Both the position numbers and the translations under genes were made by a program. Below are positions 49,299 to 59,083 of a stretch of DNA of 64,000 nucleotides, in pieces. Every line of letters begins with the position of its first letter. The stretch's first letter is position 1. The stretch is from the NCBI RefSeq assembly GCF_030067815.1, contig NZ_CP125968.1, positions 601,501 through 665,500 on the forward strand, read 5' to 3'. The stretch comes from Sporosarcina thermotolerans. GTDB lineage: Bacteria; Bacillota; Bacilli; Bacillales_A; Planococcaceae. Under the pieces are notes generated by a model. The model was not told the origin of the DNA, searched no databases, and worked only from the letters and a program-made list of their open reading frames with translations.

Positions 49299-49745
49299 AT
49301 GTTAATTGAAAAAGTCATAGGCAATATCGGGGATACCGAAGAAGTTTCAGGAAAGCGCATCGAATGGGTCGATCTGGAATGGGAAGAACTGAGCAAGCGT
49401 ATTTTGCGTACAGAAACGAATGAGGGTACGGACGTCGCTTTGCGCATCGATCAGGAGGAACCGTTGAAATACGGCGACCTCTTGTTTGAGGACGACGAGC
49501 GCTGTATCGTGATCCGGACAAAAGTGGAACAGGTCATCGTTATCCGACCAAAGGATATGGTTGAGATGGGTAAAGCCGCTTTCGAGCTTGGCAACCGCCA
49601 CACACCTGCTTTGATCGAAAAAGACGAAATCGTCGTCCGTGCAGATCATACCCTTGCACCATTATTGGATGAGGTGGGTGTGGCATATGAAACAACCGAG
49701 CGTCGATTCAAACAACCTTTCAAATACCGTGGCCATTCCCACTGA
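49299..49745 (+). CDS. ureE: Urease accessory protein UreE (nickel metallochaperone)
   Basis: 148 residues. Peptide-binding N-domain (about 1-70) and metal-binding C-domain with GNRHTPALIEKDEIVVRADH, containing the conserved histidine of the UreE dimer interface; the protein ends with a short YRGHSH tail. It hands nickel to the UreDFG complex. AAAGGAG lies eight bases before ATG 49299. Confidence 0.93.
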   Translation: MLIEKVIGNIGDTEEVSGKRIEWVDLEWEELSKRILRTETNEGTDVALRIDQEEPLKYGDLLFEDDERCIVIRTKVEQVIVIRPKDMVEMGKAAFELGNRHTPALIEKDEIVVRADHTLAPLLDEVGVAYETTERRFKQPFKYRGHSH

Positions 49746-50427
49746 CATCCAGTTTCTTCGGCTGCTTCAAATCCATGACTCAGCCTTCCCAATCGGCACT
49801 TATACACAATCGTACGGAATGGAAACATATATCCAGGAGGACGGCATCCGGGCAAAGGAGGAACTTATTGCTTTTTGCACAACGTTTCTCCACCAAAACC
49901 TCGTCTACGGGGATGCGATTCTCATTCAGGAAGCGTTTGGGGCGGCAAAAGACCAGGACATCGAGCGGCTTTTACATTTGGAGGAGCTTTGCGGAGCTAT
50001 CAAGCTTGCAAAGGAATCAAGGGATGCGAGCGTCAATTTGGGCAGGCAATTCATCCGGACAGTTGCACCTCTTGTACAGGATGCATTTTTCGATGAATGG
50101 AAAAGTCGGATTGGTGCCAATGAAATTAAAGGGCATTATGCCATTTTGTACGGCATTTATTGCGCAGTCAATGACGTCGATGCCCACCATACGGTCTTAT
50201 CGTATTTATTTTCATCGGTGAACGGTCTTGTTCAAAACGCGGTGCGTGCTGTGCCATTCGGGCAAAATACAGGCGTCCAAGCAATGCATCAGCTGTCCGA
50301 AGAAGTAGTTACAGCCGTTAGGATCGTCGCTAACTTGAAAGAAGAGGACATCAGTAACAACGCCCTCGGCATCGAGCTTGCCTCGATGAAACACGAATAC
50401 CTATTTTCGAGATTATTTATTTCATAG
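49687..50427 (+). CDS. ureF: Urease accessory protein UreF
   Basis: 246 residues, helical. [20 protein letters not shown] and [11 protein letters not shown] are family signatures and [20 protein letters not shown] is the conserved end. ATG 49687 lies inside the end of ureE (59-base overlap) after GAGGTG; the upstream continuation of the frame is only ureE in another frame. It controls UreG GTPase action during nickel insertion. Confidence 0.88.
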   Translation: MKQPSVDSNNLSNTVAIPTDIQFLRLLQIHDSAFPIGTYTQSYGMETYIQEDGIRAKEELIAFCTTFLHQNLVYGDAILIQEAFGAAKDQDIERLLHLEELCGAIKLAKESRDASVNLGRQFIRTVAPLVQDAFFDEWKSRIGANEIKGHYAILYGIYCAVNDVDAHHTVLSYLFSSVNGLVQNAVRAVPFGQNTGVQAMHQLSEEVVTAVRIVANLKEEDISNNALGIELASMKHEYLFSRLFIS

Positions 50428-50456
50428 TTTTATTTCTGAAGGAGGCGGTTTTTTAT

Positions 50457-51085
50457 ATGAAACCAGTACGAATTGGAATCGGAGGTCCCGTCGGATCGGG
50501 CAAAACATCGCTTGTCGACGCACTAACTCGAGCAATGCATGAAAACTATAACATTGCAGTCATTACAAATGATATATACACACGCGAAGATGCCCAATTC
50601 CTAATGAATCACGGGGTGTTGGAAGAAACAGGATTCTTGGAGTAGAGACAGGCGGATGCCCGCATACCGCAATCCGCGAAGACGCTTCCATGAACTTCGC
50701 AGCAATCGATGAATTGAAAGAACGCTTCAACGATCTCGATATCGTTTTCGTCGAAAGTGGCGGGGATAACCTTTCAGCTACATTCAGCCCTGAGCTTGTC
50801 GACGGATATATCTACGTAATCGATGTCGCGGAAGGACAGGATATTCCAAGAAAAGGCGGTCCTGCGTTAACAAGATCCGATCTTTTATTGGTCAATAAAA
50901 CTGACCTCGCACCGCATGTTGGCGTCGATCTTGAACAGTACGAAAGTGATGTGAAGAAGATGCGAGGCGGCCGCCCTTATGTCCTTGCGGATGTCCGCAC
51001 ACGGAAAAACGTCGACAAAATCGTCGAATGGATCAAACGGAATATGCTGCTTGAAGGCGCGGGCGCGACAAGTGCTGGTGAGTAA
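50457..51085 (+). CDS. ureG: Urease accessory GTPase UreG (one frameshift)
   Basis: About 209 residues. P-loop [27 protein letters not shown], then after a missing base at 50631-50632 [21 protein letters not shown] with the CPH metal motif, [19 protein letters not shown] and [16 protein letters not shown] (guanine-specific NKTD). GAAGGAGGCGG precedes the ATG. It powers nickel delivery to the active site. Confidence 0.93.
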
Positions 51086-51884
51086 AGTGGCTCGAAGACA
51101 CCATAACGGCAAGCTGAAATTGGTGTTTGAGCCAAGGAGAGGTTACACAAGGATGCCGCATGTATTCCAGCAACCACCGCTAAAGGCGAGCCGTGAACTG
51201 TATGAAGGGGACAATCCGATGGCGACGGTATATGTGATGGAGTCTTCGGGTGGCATGGTGGCTGGCGATCGGAATGATATTTCGATAAAACTATTGCCGG
51301 GAAGCAAGGTAAGAATCATCCAGCAATCGGCGTTGAAGGTGTACAGGTCACATACAGGAGAAACTTGTGTGCAATCTATTGATGCGGAGCTTGAAGAGGA
51401 CGCGCGACTTGAATGGATGCCTGAAGTGATCATTCCGTTTGCGGATGCGAAATTCAAAATGGAAACGACGATCCGTCTTGCGAAAAATGCCACACTGCTA
51501 TGGGGTGAAATCATCGCGCCTGGCAGGGAGATGAGAGGCGAAGTTTTCGATTTCTCGTCATTGAAGTCAATGTTAAGAATTTACGTTGAAGATGAGCTAA
51601 TTGCTTTCGACAGTCTTCATTTCATTCCCGAGAATATGAAACTTCAAGATCTTGGAATGCTTGAAGATGCGTTGTATGTCGGCTCCATCTGGCTCGTATC
51701 GAAAAAAGCAGATTGTCTCGATCTACGGGCAATCCAGGAGGCATTGAATGTTGGAGACGGCTTACGCGCTGGAGTGACAAGGCTTGCGGGAAATGCGGTC
51801 CATTGCAGATTCCTTGGTGTCAATCAATGGAGGCTCCAGCAGGAGATGAAGCGCGTCTATACCGAGCTCTCTGCGCTCATTTAA
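51078..51884 (+). CDS. ureD: Urease accessory protein UreD (UreH)
   Basis: About 268 residues. [36 protein letters not shown] and [16 protein letters not shown] identify UreD, the scaffold that binds urease and UreFG. The start is GTG 51078 or GTG 51087; both overlap or abut the ureG stop, and GGTGAG favours the second slightly. Last of the ureABCEFGD set. Confidence 0.88.
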   Translation: MSKVARRHHNGKLKLVFEPRRGYTRMPHVFQQPPLKASRELYEGDNPMATVYVMESSGGMVAGDRNDISIKLLPGSKVRIIQQSALKVYRSHTGETCVQSIDAELEEDARLEWMPEVIIPFADAKFKMETTIRLAKNATLLWGEIIAPGREMRGEVFDFSSLKSMLRIYVEDELIAFDSLHFIPENMKLQDLGMLEDALYVGSIWLVSKKADCLDLRAIQEALNVGDGLRAGVTRLAGNAVHCRFLGVNQWRLQQEMKRVYTELSALI

Positions 51885-51899
51885 AGGATGGAGGAAACT

Positions 51900-53477
51900 A
51901 TGAAAAAACAAATAAGTATGATAGCCCTCATCTCGCTGATCCTGCTGTTAGTCCTAACAGGTTGCGGAAAAGGTAACGAGCACGCGGTTGGCGGCAAGAA
52001 AGAAAACAGTCTTATCTATGCATCCGAAGCTGAGTTTGATGGTTTGAATCCGATTCTTGAGGAGACGAATTTGGATGCTCTCCTCTTCCGGGGGCTGTTC
52101 CGTTTTGATGAAAACAATGAACCGAAAGCCGATATTGCAGATTCCTATACCATATCGGATGATAAATTGACTTATACATTCAAGCTTAAGCAGGATATTC
52201 GTTTTCACGACGACGAGCCGCTGACTGCGGATGATGTGATTTTTACGATCGAAAGTATTTTGGATGATAAAAACGCTTCATTTTTGAAATCGGATTTTAC
52301 TGAAGTGGCATCAATGAAAAAGCTGAATGATTACGAGTTTGAATTGAAGCTGAAACACCCGTTCACACCAATTCTTGATAAGCTGACGGTACCCATTTTG
52401 CCAAAGCATGCGTTTCAGGGTGTTGATATGAGGACCGCTGAGTTCAACAGCCATCCGATTGGCGCAGGACCTTATCAGTTCGACAAATGGGACCGAGGCA
52501 ATAGCTTGATGCTGAAGGCATACAACCAGTTTTATGGCACAAAGCCGACCATCGAGAAAGTCATCTTCAAATTCATCCCTGACAGCAATGTCCGGGCTTT
52601 GCAACTCGCTTCGGGTGAAGTCGATATTGCTCTGCTTGACCCAGTGCAAGTAGGTGAGCTTGAAAAGCGAGATCATATTAAAATTTATAATGTTGATACC
52701 GCGGATTACCGCGGAATCCTTTTCAATATGCAAAACGAGCTTTGGCAAGATGTGCGTGTTCGTCAGGCATTCAGTTTCGCCATTGATCGGGAACGAATCG
52801 TAAAAGGTATTTTGAAAGGATATGGAGAAGTAGCCTATTCACCGCTTCAAAAACATGATTTTCATTATGAAGAAATTGAAAAATATAGTTTTGACCAAGC
52901 ACGTGCAGAAGCTTTGTTGGATGAGGCAGGTTGGGAAAAGTCTACCAATGGATTCCGTTATAAGGACGGCCAAAAACTGAGCTTCACAATTACAGCGCCT
53001 GCATCCGATTCAGTCCGTGTAAATATGGCGAATTATGTTGCTGAGGGCTATAAGTCAATTGGTGCGGATGTCGATGTGGCAGCACTTGACTGGAGTGCAA
53101 TCACAATCGAAGAGACGGATGCATTCATGATTGGATGGGGTAGCCCGTACGATGCCGATCATCATACGTACGGCTTATTCCATTCATCTGAATCAAGTCT
53201 AACAAGCTCGGGCTATAACTTCGGAAACTATTCGAATAAAAAAGTAGATACCTATCTTGAAAAAGGTCGCTTATCTATGGACGAAGCAGAACGGAAGGAA
53301 AGCTATATGGCCTTCCAGAAAGAGCTTGCGGAAGACCCGGCATTCGCATTCATCGCTTATGTAAATGCAGTTTATGGCATTAACGGGAATATCGAAGGCG
53401 TGAAGGAGCGAACGCTCGGTCACCACGGTTCCGGTTTCCTGTGGAATGTCGAGGAGTGGAAGTGGAATGACCGTTAA
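51900..53477 (+). CDS. Nickel/peptide-type ABC transporter binding lipoprotein
   Basis: 525 residues. The signal peptide ends in LVLTGC with C22 lipidated. It is a family 5 solute-binding protein (YTFKLKQDIRFHDDEPLTAD; VRVRQAFSFAIDRERIVKG). The sixteen-base gap from ureD and the following permease and ATPase genes suggest it brings in nickel, as NikA or metallophore-type Opp systems do; the sequence alone does not exclude peptides. GGAGG precedes ATG 51900. Confidence 0.8.
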   Translation: MKKQISMIALISLILLLVLTGCGKGNEHAVGGKKENSLIYASEAEFDGLNPILEETNLDALLFRGLFRFDENNEPKADIADSYTISDDKLTYTFKLKQDIRFHDDEPLTADDVIFTIESILDDKNASFLKSDFTEVASMKKLNDYEFELKLKHPFTPILDKLTVPILPKHAFQGVDMRTAEFNSHPIGAGPYQFDKWDRGNSLMLKAYNQFYGTKPTIEKVIFKFIPDSNVRALQLASGEVDIALLDPVQVGELEKRDHIKIYNVDTADYRGILFNMQNELWQDVRVRQAFSFAIDRERIVKGILKGYGEVAYSPLQKHDFHYEEIEKYSFDQARAEALLDEAGWEKSTNGFRYKDGQKLSFTITAPASDSVRVNMANYVAEGYKSIGADVDVAALDWSAITIEETDAFMIGWGSPYDADHHTYGLFHSSESSLTSSGYNFGNYSNKKVDTYLEKGRLSMDEAERKESYMAFQKELAEDPAFAFIAYVNAVYGINGNIEGVKERTLGHHGSGFLWNVEEWKWNDR

Positions 53478-54437
53478 ATGGATTGGGAAGCGCATGATGT
53501 TGGGGATTTTAGTTCTCCTCATCGTGAGCTTCCTCTCTTTTTCATCATGCATGCTGGACCAGGCAGCTCAGCAACAGCATATTACGGGGGCAATGCCCAA
53601 ACATTGACTGCATCTGAGAAGGAGCGGATCAGTGAGGAGTTTGGGCTGGACCGTCCGTTGATCATACAATATGGGTCTTGGTTGAAAGAGACGATGAATG
53701 GGAATCTCGGTATGTCGGCTAAGGAGGGACGTCCTGTCGCATTGATTTTAGGTGAGCGTTTGCCGAATACGCTTCTCTTATTCGGAGTATCGATGTTTTT
53801 CATCATCATCGGATCGATTTGGCTCGGAATGGCTGCAGGAGTGAAGCCGGGATCGCTGTTAGATAGGGGGCTATCGATGTTCAGTATCGCATCCTCTTCA
53901 ATCCCCCCTTTTTGGCTTGGAATTTTATTTATTTATTTATTTTCCGTTACGTTAGGCGTCTTGCCTTCTTCTGGGACGAGGAGTCTGATTGGGGACGGCG
54001 GCTTTTTCGATAAAATACGGCATCTAATCATGCCGGCATCCGTCATTGTGTTGACGCATGTCGGCCTGTATGCGCGCTTCCTCCAGGAGAGTGTAAAGAC
54101 GGAGATCGAAAGCTATTATGTGATGACTGCAAGGGCGAACGGAGTAGATGAACGGGAAATCAGGATTGGAGTATTACGGAACGCTTTCATTCCCTATTTG
54201 AATTATCTTGGCATGACGATTCCTTCATTTTTTGGGGGTTCGGTCATTGTGGAAGCCCTTTTTGCATGGTCGGGCCTCGGGCAGTTGCTCATAAAATCCA
54301 TCATGGTGAAGGATTATCCGCTGCTGATGGGCGGTATCATGCTGACATGTTTGATCGTCGTCATTACACTGTTCGTCATTGATGTTCTCATGTTCATGCT
54401 CGATCCAAAGCTTCGTAGAGGGGAGTTGGGCGGATGA
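53467..54437 (+). CDS. Nickel/peptide-type ABC transporter permease, NikB/OppB (one frameshift)
   Basis: About 323 residues. The true N-terminus starts at ATG 53467 inside the end of the binding-protein gene (VKWIGKRMMLGILVLLIVSF); a T is missing at 53538-53542, restoring FLSFFIMHAGPGSSATAYYG. The EAA loop reads SYYVMTARANGVDEREIRIG. Six membrane segments. Couples to the next permease by ATGA overlap. Confidence 0.83.
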
Positions 54438-55242
54438 CACAGAGAAAATGTTTGTTTTCTGGTGCTCACTTTTAGGCCTGATCGTTATTTTGACGCTATT
54501 TGCCGGTTCGTTTTCTTCCCATCCGGTGAATGAAATGGACATGGACGCTGTATTCTCCGCCAGGGATGGTCATCTGTTAGGGACGGACCATCTTGGCAGG
54601 GATGTGTTTTCTCGTTTATTGGAAGGCGGAAAAGTAACATTGATAGTTGCCGGCTTATCGGTTCTGCTGTCATTCATCATCGGAGTCGTTTATGGTGGAA
54701 TAAGTGGGTATGCCGGCGGGTGGACCGATAGTGTGATGATGAGGATTTTGGAAGCGCTCATTTCCATCCCTTCGCTTGTTTTGGTACTTGCTTTTCAGGC
54801 AATCATGCAAGGCGGGATGTGGGGAATGACATTCATCATTGGGGTGACGGGGTGGTTCACTACGGCGCGAATTGTCCGTTCTGAGTTCATCCGGCTGAAG
54901 GATACTGAGTACGTTAAAATGGCGAAAATGTTCGGTACGCCAGTATGGAGGATCATTACCGGGCATTTGCTGCGCAACAGTTTGCCGCCGTTGTTCGTCG
55001 TGACGATCTTCAATTTAGCGGGAGCTGTGTTTATCGAAGTGTCGCTAAGTTTCCTTGGAATCGGCATTCCTTCGGCAATTCCATCGTGGGGGAATATGCT
55101 GTACAATGCACAAAATGATTTATTGATCGGTGCATGGTGGATTGGTGTATTCCCTGGATTGCTGATCTTCTTGACGATACTTTCCATTAACTTCATCGGG
55201 GAAGCTTTGAAAGATCCAAGAAGGAGGCGGTTCCATGCTTGA
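54434..55242 (+). CDS. Nickel/peptide-type ABC transporter permease, NikC/OppC (probable frameshift)
   Basis: About 269 residues. GHLLGTDHLGRDVFSRLLEG is the OppC/NikC hallmark and DTEYVKMAKMFGTPVWRIIT the EAA loop. The expected coupled start is ATG 54434; an A missing from AAAA at 54445-54448 would put it in frame (MTQRKMFVFWCSLLGLI). Otherwise the frame would start at ATG 54448, which lacks a ribosome binding site. Overlaps the next gene by eight bases. Confidence 0.82.
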
Positions 55243-55981
55243 GGTGAAAGGATTATCAGTTGAAATAAATGAAGTCCCTGTCGTAAAGGGTATTACCTTT
55301 TTAATTCCGAAAGGGAAAGTGACAGCGCTGATTGGTGAAAGTGGCAGTGGGAAAAGCATGACAGTCTCAGCATTGTTAGGTATGCTGCCCGCAAATTCGC
55401 GTGCCTATGGAGAAGTTCATTATAAGGATATGGACTTGTTGAAAGCGACTCCTGAAAAGATCTCAGCATTACGGAAAAATAAGTTCTTTGCGGTTTTTCA
55501 GGATGCATCAAATAGTTTCAATCCGAGTGTGAAGATGGAACGGCAGTTGTATGCATTCTCCGGGAAAAGGGTTGGCGATGATGAGGAGAAGTTTCAGGAG
55601 AAGATGCCGGAGATTTTAGAGAGGTTAAGCTTGTCTGTTGATATTATGGATCGATATCCGTTTGAGTTATCGGGTGGAATGTTGCAGCGTTGCATGGTTG
55701 CATGCGCATTCTATTTGGAGCCTGAATTATTGATAGCCGATGAACCGACTTCAGCACTCGATAAAGTCGTACAGAAGGAGTCCATAAAAACGCTACATCT
55801 GTTGAATGAAAGCGGGACAACAGTCCTTATCATCACCCATGACTTGGATGTTGTGGCGGCTGTGGCAGATGAAATGATTGTCATGCGGAAAGGCGAAGTC
55901 GTTGAGACAGGGGCTGTTGAAGATGTTTTGGCAAATCCAACACATGAATATACAAAACGTTTGCTGGACAGCCGATTTTAG
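55235..55981 (+). CDS. Nickel/peptide-type ABC transporter ATPase, NikD/OppD
   Basis: 248 residues, intact. Walker A GESGSGKSMTVSALLG, signature LSGGMLQRCMVACAF, Walker [31 protein letters not shown]. It lacks the Cys-rich C-terminal extension of OppD, as is common for NikD. GAAGGAGG lies before ATG 55235. Confidence 0.85.
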   Translation: MLEVKGLSVEINEVPVVKGITFLIPKGKVTALIGESGSGKSMTVSALLGMLPANSRAYGEVHYKDMDLLKATPEKISALRKNKFFAVFQDASNSFNPSVKMERQLYAFSGKRVGDDEEKFQEKMPEILERLSLSVDIMDRYPFELSGGMLQRCMVACAFYLEPELLIADEPTSALDKVVQKESIKTLHLLNESGTTVLIITHDLDVVAAVADEMIVMRKGEVVETGAVEDVLANPTHEYTKRLLDSRF

Positions 55982-55998
55982 GAAAGGGGGTGCCGGAA

Positions 55999-56697
55999 GT
56001 GCTTAAAATAGAAAATCTTTCAAAAAGCTATGGCAGAGGAAAACGAAAAAAGAACGTCCTTCATGATGTGAATCTGACAGTTGGTGAGGAAGAGATTGTT
56101 GGGATTGTCGGCGAAAGTGGCAGCGGGAAAAGCACACTATCCCGTCTGATCATGCGTTTAGAATCCGCAGATGAAGGAACGGTTTCATTTGCAACCGTAG
56201 ATAATTTCTATGCTTCCTGTCAAATCGTCTTCCAAAATGCATCTGCCGCTATGAATCCGTCCTGGACGGTTCGCGATATTTTAAAGGAGCCGCTTCGCAA
56301 GATGAAAGGTGATCGAGACGCCCATATCCGCGAAATGCTTGAAAAAGTGAGTTTGGAAGAAAAGCATTTGGACCGGCGCCCTTCGGAACTAAGCGGTGGG
56401 GAGCGTCAACGAGTGAATCTCCTTCGCTCAATCCTTGTCGAACCGAAGCTACTTGTTTGCGATGAAATTGTATCCAATTTGGATCGTTTGATACAGAAGG
56501 AAATTGTTGAATTGATACAGCGGCTTAACCGGGAGACGGGAATGGCGATTCTGTTCATCTCCCACGACCTCGATGTCGTGGAACATCTGTGTAACCGAGT
56601 TTATGTGATGAAGAGCGGAAGGATTGTTGAGGAGGGCGTGAAACGGGACGGTAGGTTTTCATTTGAACACCCGTATTCCCTTTTGCTATTTGAGTGA
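55999..56697 (+). CDS. Nickel/peptide-type ABC transporter ATPase, NikE/OppF
   Basis: 232 residues. Walker [16 protein letters not shown], signature LSGGERQRVNLLRSI, Walker B LLVCDEIVSNLDRL, LFISHDLDVVEHLCNRV. In Walker B the usual DEPxSALD is changed to DEIVSNLD, as in some NikE proteins. GTG 55999 lies eight bases after AAAGGGGG, so the GTG at 55990 is less likely. Last gene of the ure-nik run. Confidence 0.84.
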   Translation: MLKIENLSKSYGRGKRKKNVLHDVNLTVGEEEIVGIVGESGSGKSTLSRLIMRLESADEGTVSFATVDNFYASCQIVFQNASAAMNPSWTVRDILKEPLRKMKGDRDAHIREMLEKVSLEEKHLDRRPSELSGGERQRVNLLRSILVEPKLLVCDEIVSNLDRLIQKEIVELIQRLNRETGMAILFISHDLDVVEHLCNRVYVMKSGRIVEEGVKRDGRFSFEHPYSLLLFE

Positions 56698-56758
56698 ACT
56701 TGTTCAACCATTTCGATAGTGGGTATACTAAGAGAGTATTAAAAGGGAGATGACAGTA

Positions 56759-57235
56759 ATGGAACAACGGCCGATGAGCCACTCACGTACAATCGTTACG
56801 AAGCTTGTACTACCGCCTGACACAAACCATATGCAGACGATTTTTGGTGGAAAGGTGCTGGCATACATAGATGAAATTGCCGCCATTGCGGCGATGAAAC
56901 ACTCCAACAAGCGTGCTGCTGTCACTGCATCCATCGATTCGGTCGACTTTCTGTCGTCTGCCAAAGTCGGCGATGTACTTGAACTGGAAGCGGTCGTCAG
57001 TTCGACGGGCCGTACGTCGATGGAGGTTTTCGTAACGGTGCATTCAAGGGATTTGGTTACGGGTGCGACCAAGTTGACGACAGAGTCATTTCTGACGATG
57101 GTCGCAATGGATGAAAACAATAAACCGACAGCGGTTCCTGGCATCTATCCGGAAACCGAAGCCGAAAAACGATTATTCGACACAGGTCCAGCACGTAGAG
57201 ACCACCGGAGATTACGTAGGGAAATTATACATTGA
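56759..57235 (+). CDS. Acyl-CoA thioesterase, hotdog fold
   Basis: 158 residues, similar to B. subtilis YkhA-type acyl-CoA hydrolases. LPPDTNHMQTIFGGKVLAYI carries the hotdog helix with the active-site N/H-x-GG arrangement, and FLSSAKVGDVLELEAVVSS follows. It hydrolyses acyl-CoA in the cytosol. ATG 56759 lies nine bases after AAAGGGAG, better than the ATG at 56750. Terminator directly behind. Confidence 0.85.
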   Translation: MEQRPMSHSRTIVTKLVLPPDTNHMQTIFGGKVLAYIDEIAAIAAMKHSNKRAAVTASIDSVDFLSSAKVGDVLELEAVVSSTGRTSMEVFVTVHSRDLVTGATKLTTESFLTMVAMDENNKPTAVPGIYPETEAEKRLFDTGPARRDHRRLRREIIH

Positions 57236-57238
57236 TAG

Positions 57239-57265
57239 AAGTCGCCTTTTATGGCGGCTTTTTTG
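57239..57265 (+). terminator. Terminator after the thioesterase gene
   Basis: AAGTCGCC pairs with GGCGGCTT around TTTTAT, followed by TTTT. Confidence 0.88.
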
Positions 57266-57315
57266 ATTGAAACCTCCAACGATATTTTCCGTATATAAGG
57301 AAAGGAGTGAGTGTG

Positions 57316-58266
57316 ATGAGGGCGGATATTCAAGAACGGCAAATGGAACTGACGATGCTGCGGAATGAACGGAACCGGGTGAAAAGACGTCTTGATGGGG
57401 CGGAGGCGCAATATAAGGAAGCGGTTCAGTTGCGTGATCGGTTGCACAGGCAACTATCAAAGGAGCAACAGGATGTCGTGAAGCTTGGGAAATTCTCGTT
57501 TGCGAATAAACTAAAAGAGTGGACAGGCAAATGGGATATGCAGATGGAAAAGGAAATCAATGAAGTCGTGGAGGCCGAACTGAAATACAATGAGGCGGAA
57601 AAGACAGTTACGGATTTGGAAGCGGAAGTGAGCCGACTCCGTGAACAGATGAAACGGGAGGATTTTCTTTATATCGACGAGGATTGGTCGGACTTCTTAA
57701 AAGAGAAAGAGGCATGGATAAGGCAAAACGATTCGGTGGCAAACGGTACTTTGCAAAGAATCGCAGATGATCGAGTACGTGTCAGGTCATTGATAAGGGA
57801 AATCGACGAGGCATACGAAGCGGGCGACAAGGCGATGCGGACACTTGACGCTGCGCTTGATAAGCTTGGAAATGCTGAAGGGTTGTCGATGTGGGATACG
57901 TTTTTAGGCGGTGGCCTGATCGTTTCAGCTATGAAGTATTCGGAAATGAACAGCTCCGATGATCTCGTACACCGTGCTCAACGCGCCCTTCGGCATTACG
58001 AAACTGAATTAATGGATGTACAAAATGTCGCTTCTGAATCTTTCAAAGTGAATCATAATGACTTTTTCACATTTACGGATATCTTCTTCGATAATATTTT
58101 CTCCGACTGGGCGGTGCATTCGCGGATAACAGACGCGAAGGGCAAGTTGAATGGCGTGCTTCAAGACGTCCGCCGTGTGCAGGACCAACTGCGAAGGAAA
58201 CGTGATGAAGCTATGGAAGAATTGAAGCGACTTGACCAGCAGGAGAAGGATATTATTGTGTCTTAG
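57316..58266 (+). CDS. Coiled-coil protein of unknown function
   Basis: 316 residues, no signal peptide or membrane segment. About residues 1-130 and 280-316 are long charged heptad-type helices (RNRVKRRLDGAEAQYKEAV, RRVQDQLRRKRDEAMEEL); the middle carries a glycine-rich turn LSMWDTFLGGGLIVSAMKYS and FFTFTDIFFDNIFSDW, conserved-looking but not recognised. Architecture suggests a scaffold or partner-binding protein. ATG 57316 lies eight bases after GGAG. The stop overlaps the stop of the convergent gene. Confidence 0.65.
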   Translation: MRADIQERQMELTMLRNERNRVKRRLDGAEAQYKEAVQLRDRLHRQLSKEQQDVVKLGKFSFANKLKEWTGKWDMQMEKEINEVVEAELKYNEAEKTVTDLEAEVSRLREQMKREDFLYIDEDWSDFLKEKEAWIRQNDSVANGTLQRIADDRVRVRSLIREIDEAYEAGDKAMRTLDAALDKLGNAEGLSMWDTFLGGGLIVSAMKYSEMNSSDDLVHRAQRALRHYETELMDVQNVASESFKVNHNDFFTFTDIFFDNIFSDWAVHSRITDAKGKLNGVLQDVRRVQDQLRRKRDEAMEELKRLDQQEKDIIVS

Positions 58267-58631
58267 TCAAACTCCAAAAACTCAATCCGATTGCCAAATG
58301 GATCTTGTGTGAAGAAGCGGGCCCGGCCTGCGATCGGTGGTTCTTCAGTGATGGGGAAGTCTGCCGCAATTAGACGGGATTTCAATTGTTCAAGCGCATG
58401 TACGGTGAATCCGGGATGCGCTTTTTTTGCTGGTGTGAAATCTGCTTCGACACCGATATGGACTTCTTGTGTACCGCATTGGAACCAGCATCCACCGCGT
58501 GCTTGCAAGTTTTCTGGTTTCGGGATTTCTTTCATTCCAAGTAGCTCACCGTAAAATTTGCGTGCTTGTTCTTCGGAATTCGGTGGTGCTGCGATTTGGA
58601 TATGGTCGATGCCAATGAGAAATTGAGTCAT
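58263..58631 (-). CDS. Glyoxalase/bleomycin-resistance (VOC) family protein
   Basis: 122 residues, one VOC module: GIDHIQIAAPPNSEEQARKF with the first metal histidine, GCWFQCGTQEVHIGVE in the centre and FFTQDPFGNRIEFLEF with the last glutamate. Substrate unknown. Its TAA and the TAG of the convergent coiled-coil gene share bases 58264-58265. AGGAGAG precedes the ATG on the minus strand. Confidence 0.8.
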   Translation of the reverse strand: MTQFLIGIDHIQIAAPPNSEEQARKFYGELLGMKEIPKPENLQARGGCWFQCGTQEVHIGVEADFTPAKKAHPGFTVHALEQLKSRLIAADFPITEEPPIAGRARFFTQDPFGNRIEFLEFD

Positions 58632-58829
58632 ATGAATCTCTCCTTTGCTCTTGTTAACTTCAGTGTAGATGAGTTTATCAAGAGAAGCTATGACGGGAAA
58701 TGAAACGATATGTATAAGGGTTGCTTATGGATAATTGGCTTCGCGATAAGTCCCGCGGAGAATGTCATCTTGGCACCCTTTTTTGTCGTGCCAAATGTTT
58801 TTGAGCAACTAAAAAAGCTCTTTTATTGA

Positions 58830-58975
58830 ATGGGTGAATAGTCCCTAAATGACAATATATCTCGGGAAATGATCGATATAAATTGGGAAATAATCGATAA
58901 ACCATATCAATTGATCGATAAGTTCCGGGAAATAATCGATAAAACCTGGGAAATGATCGATAACTTTTTCCGGTT
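58830..58975 (+). repeat. Phased 21-bp repeat array E', core GGGAAATGATCGATAA
   Basis: The head TAGTCCCTAAATGACAATA (58839-58857) is followed by units whose reference T falls at 58850, 58870, 58891, 58912, 58933 and 58954: 20, then 21 four times. Core and spacing repeat those of array E before trpE, 34 kb away, in the same orientation. The array lies between divergent genes. The rest of the 58632-59083 gap holds only the downstream promoter. Confidence 0.88.
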
Positions 58976-59024
58976 GGAAGAAATAGGACTTTTAAATTAA
59001 TCTTCACGAAATAGTCAAATTCCT

Positions 59025-59066
59025 TTGCAATGCTGCATAAGTTAGTGTACTATGTAACTAATACAC
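59025..59066 (+). promoter_or_regulatory. Promoter with GntR/YtrA-type operator
   Basis: TTGCAA (59025-59030), 17 bases, TACTAT (59048-59053). Overlapping the -10 are nested inverted repeats TTAGT..ACTAA (59042-59061) and GTGTA..TACAC (59045-59066). The operon encodes a GntR/YtrA-type repressor, so autoregulation at this site is likely. Confidence 0.65.
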
Positions 59067-59083
59067 CGATACAGGAGGGGTAG

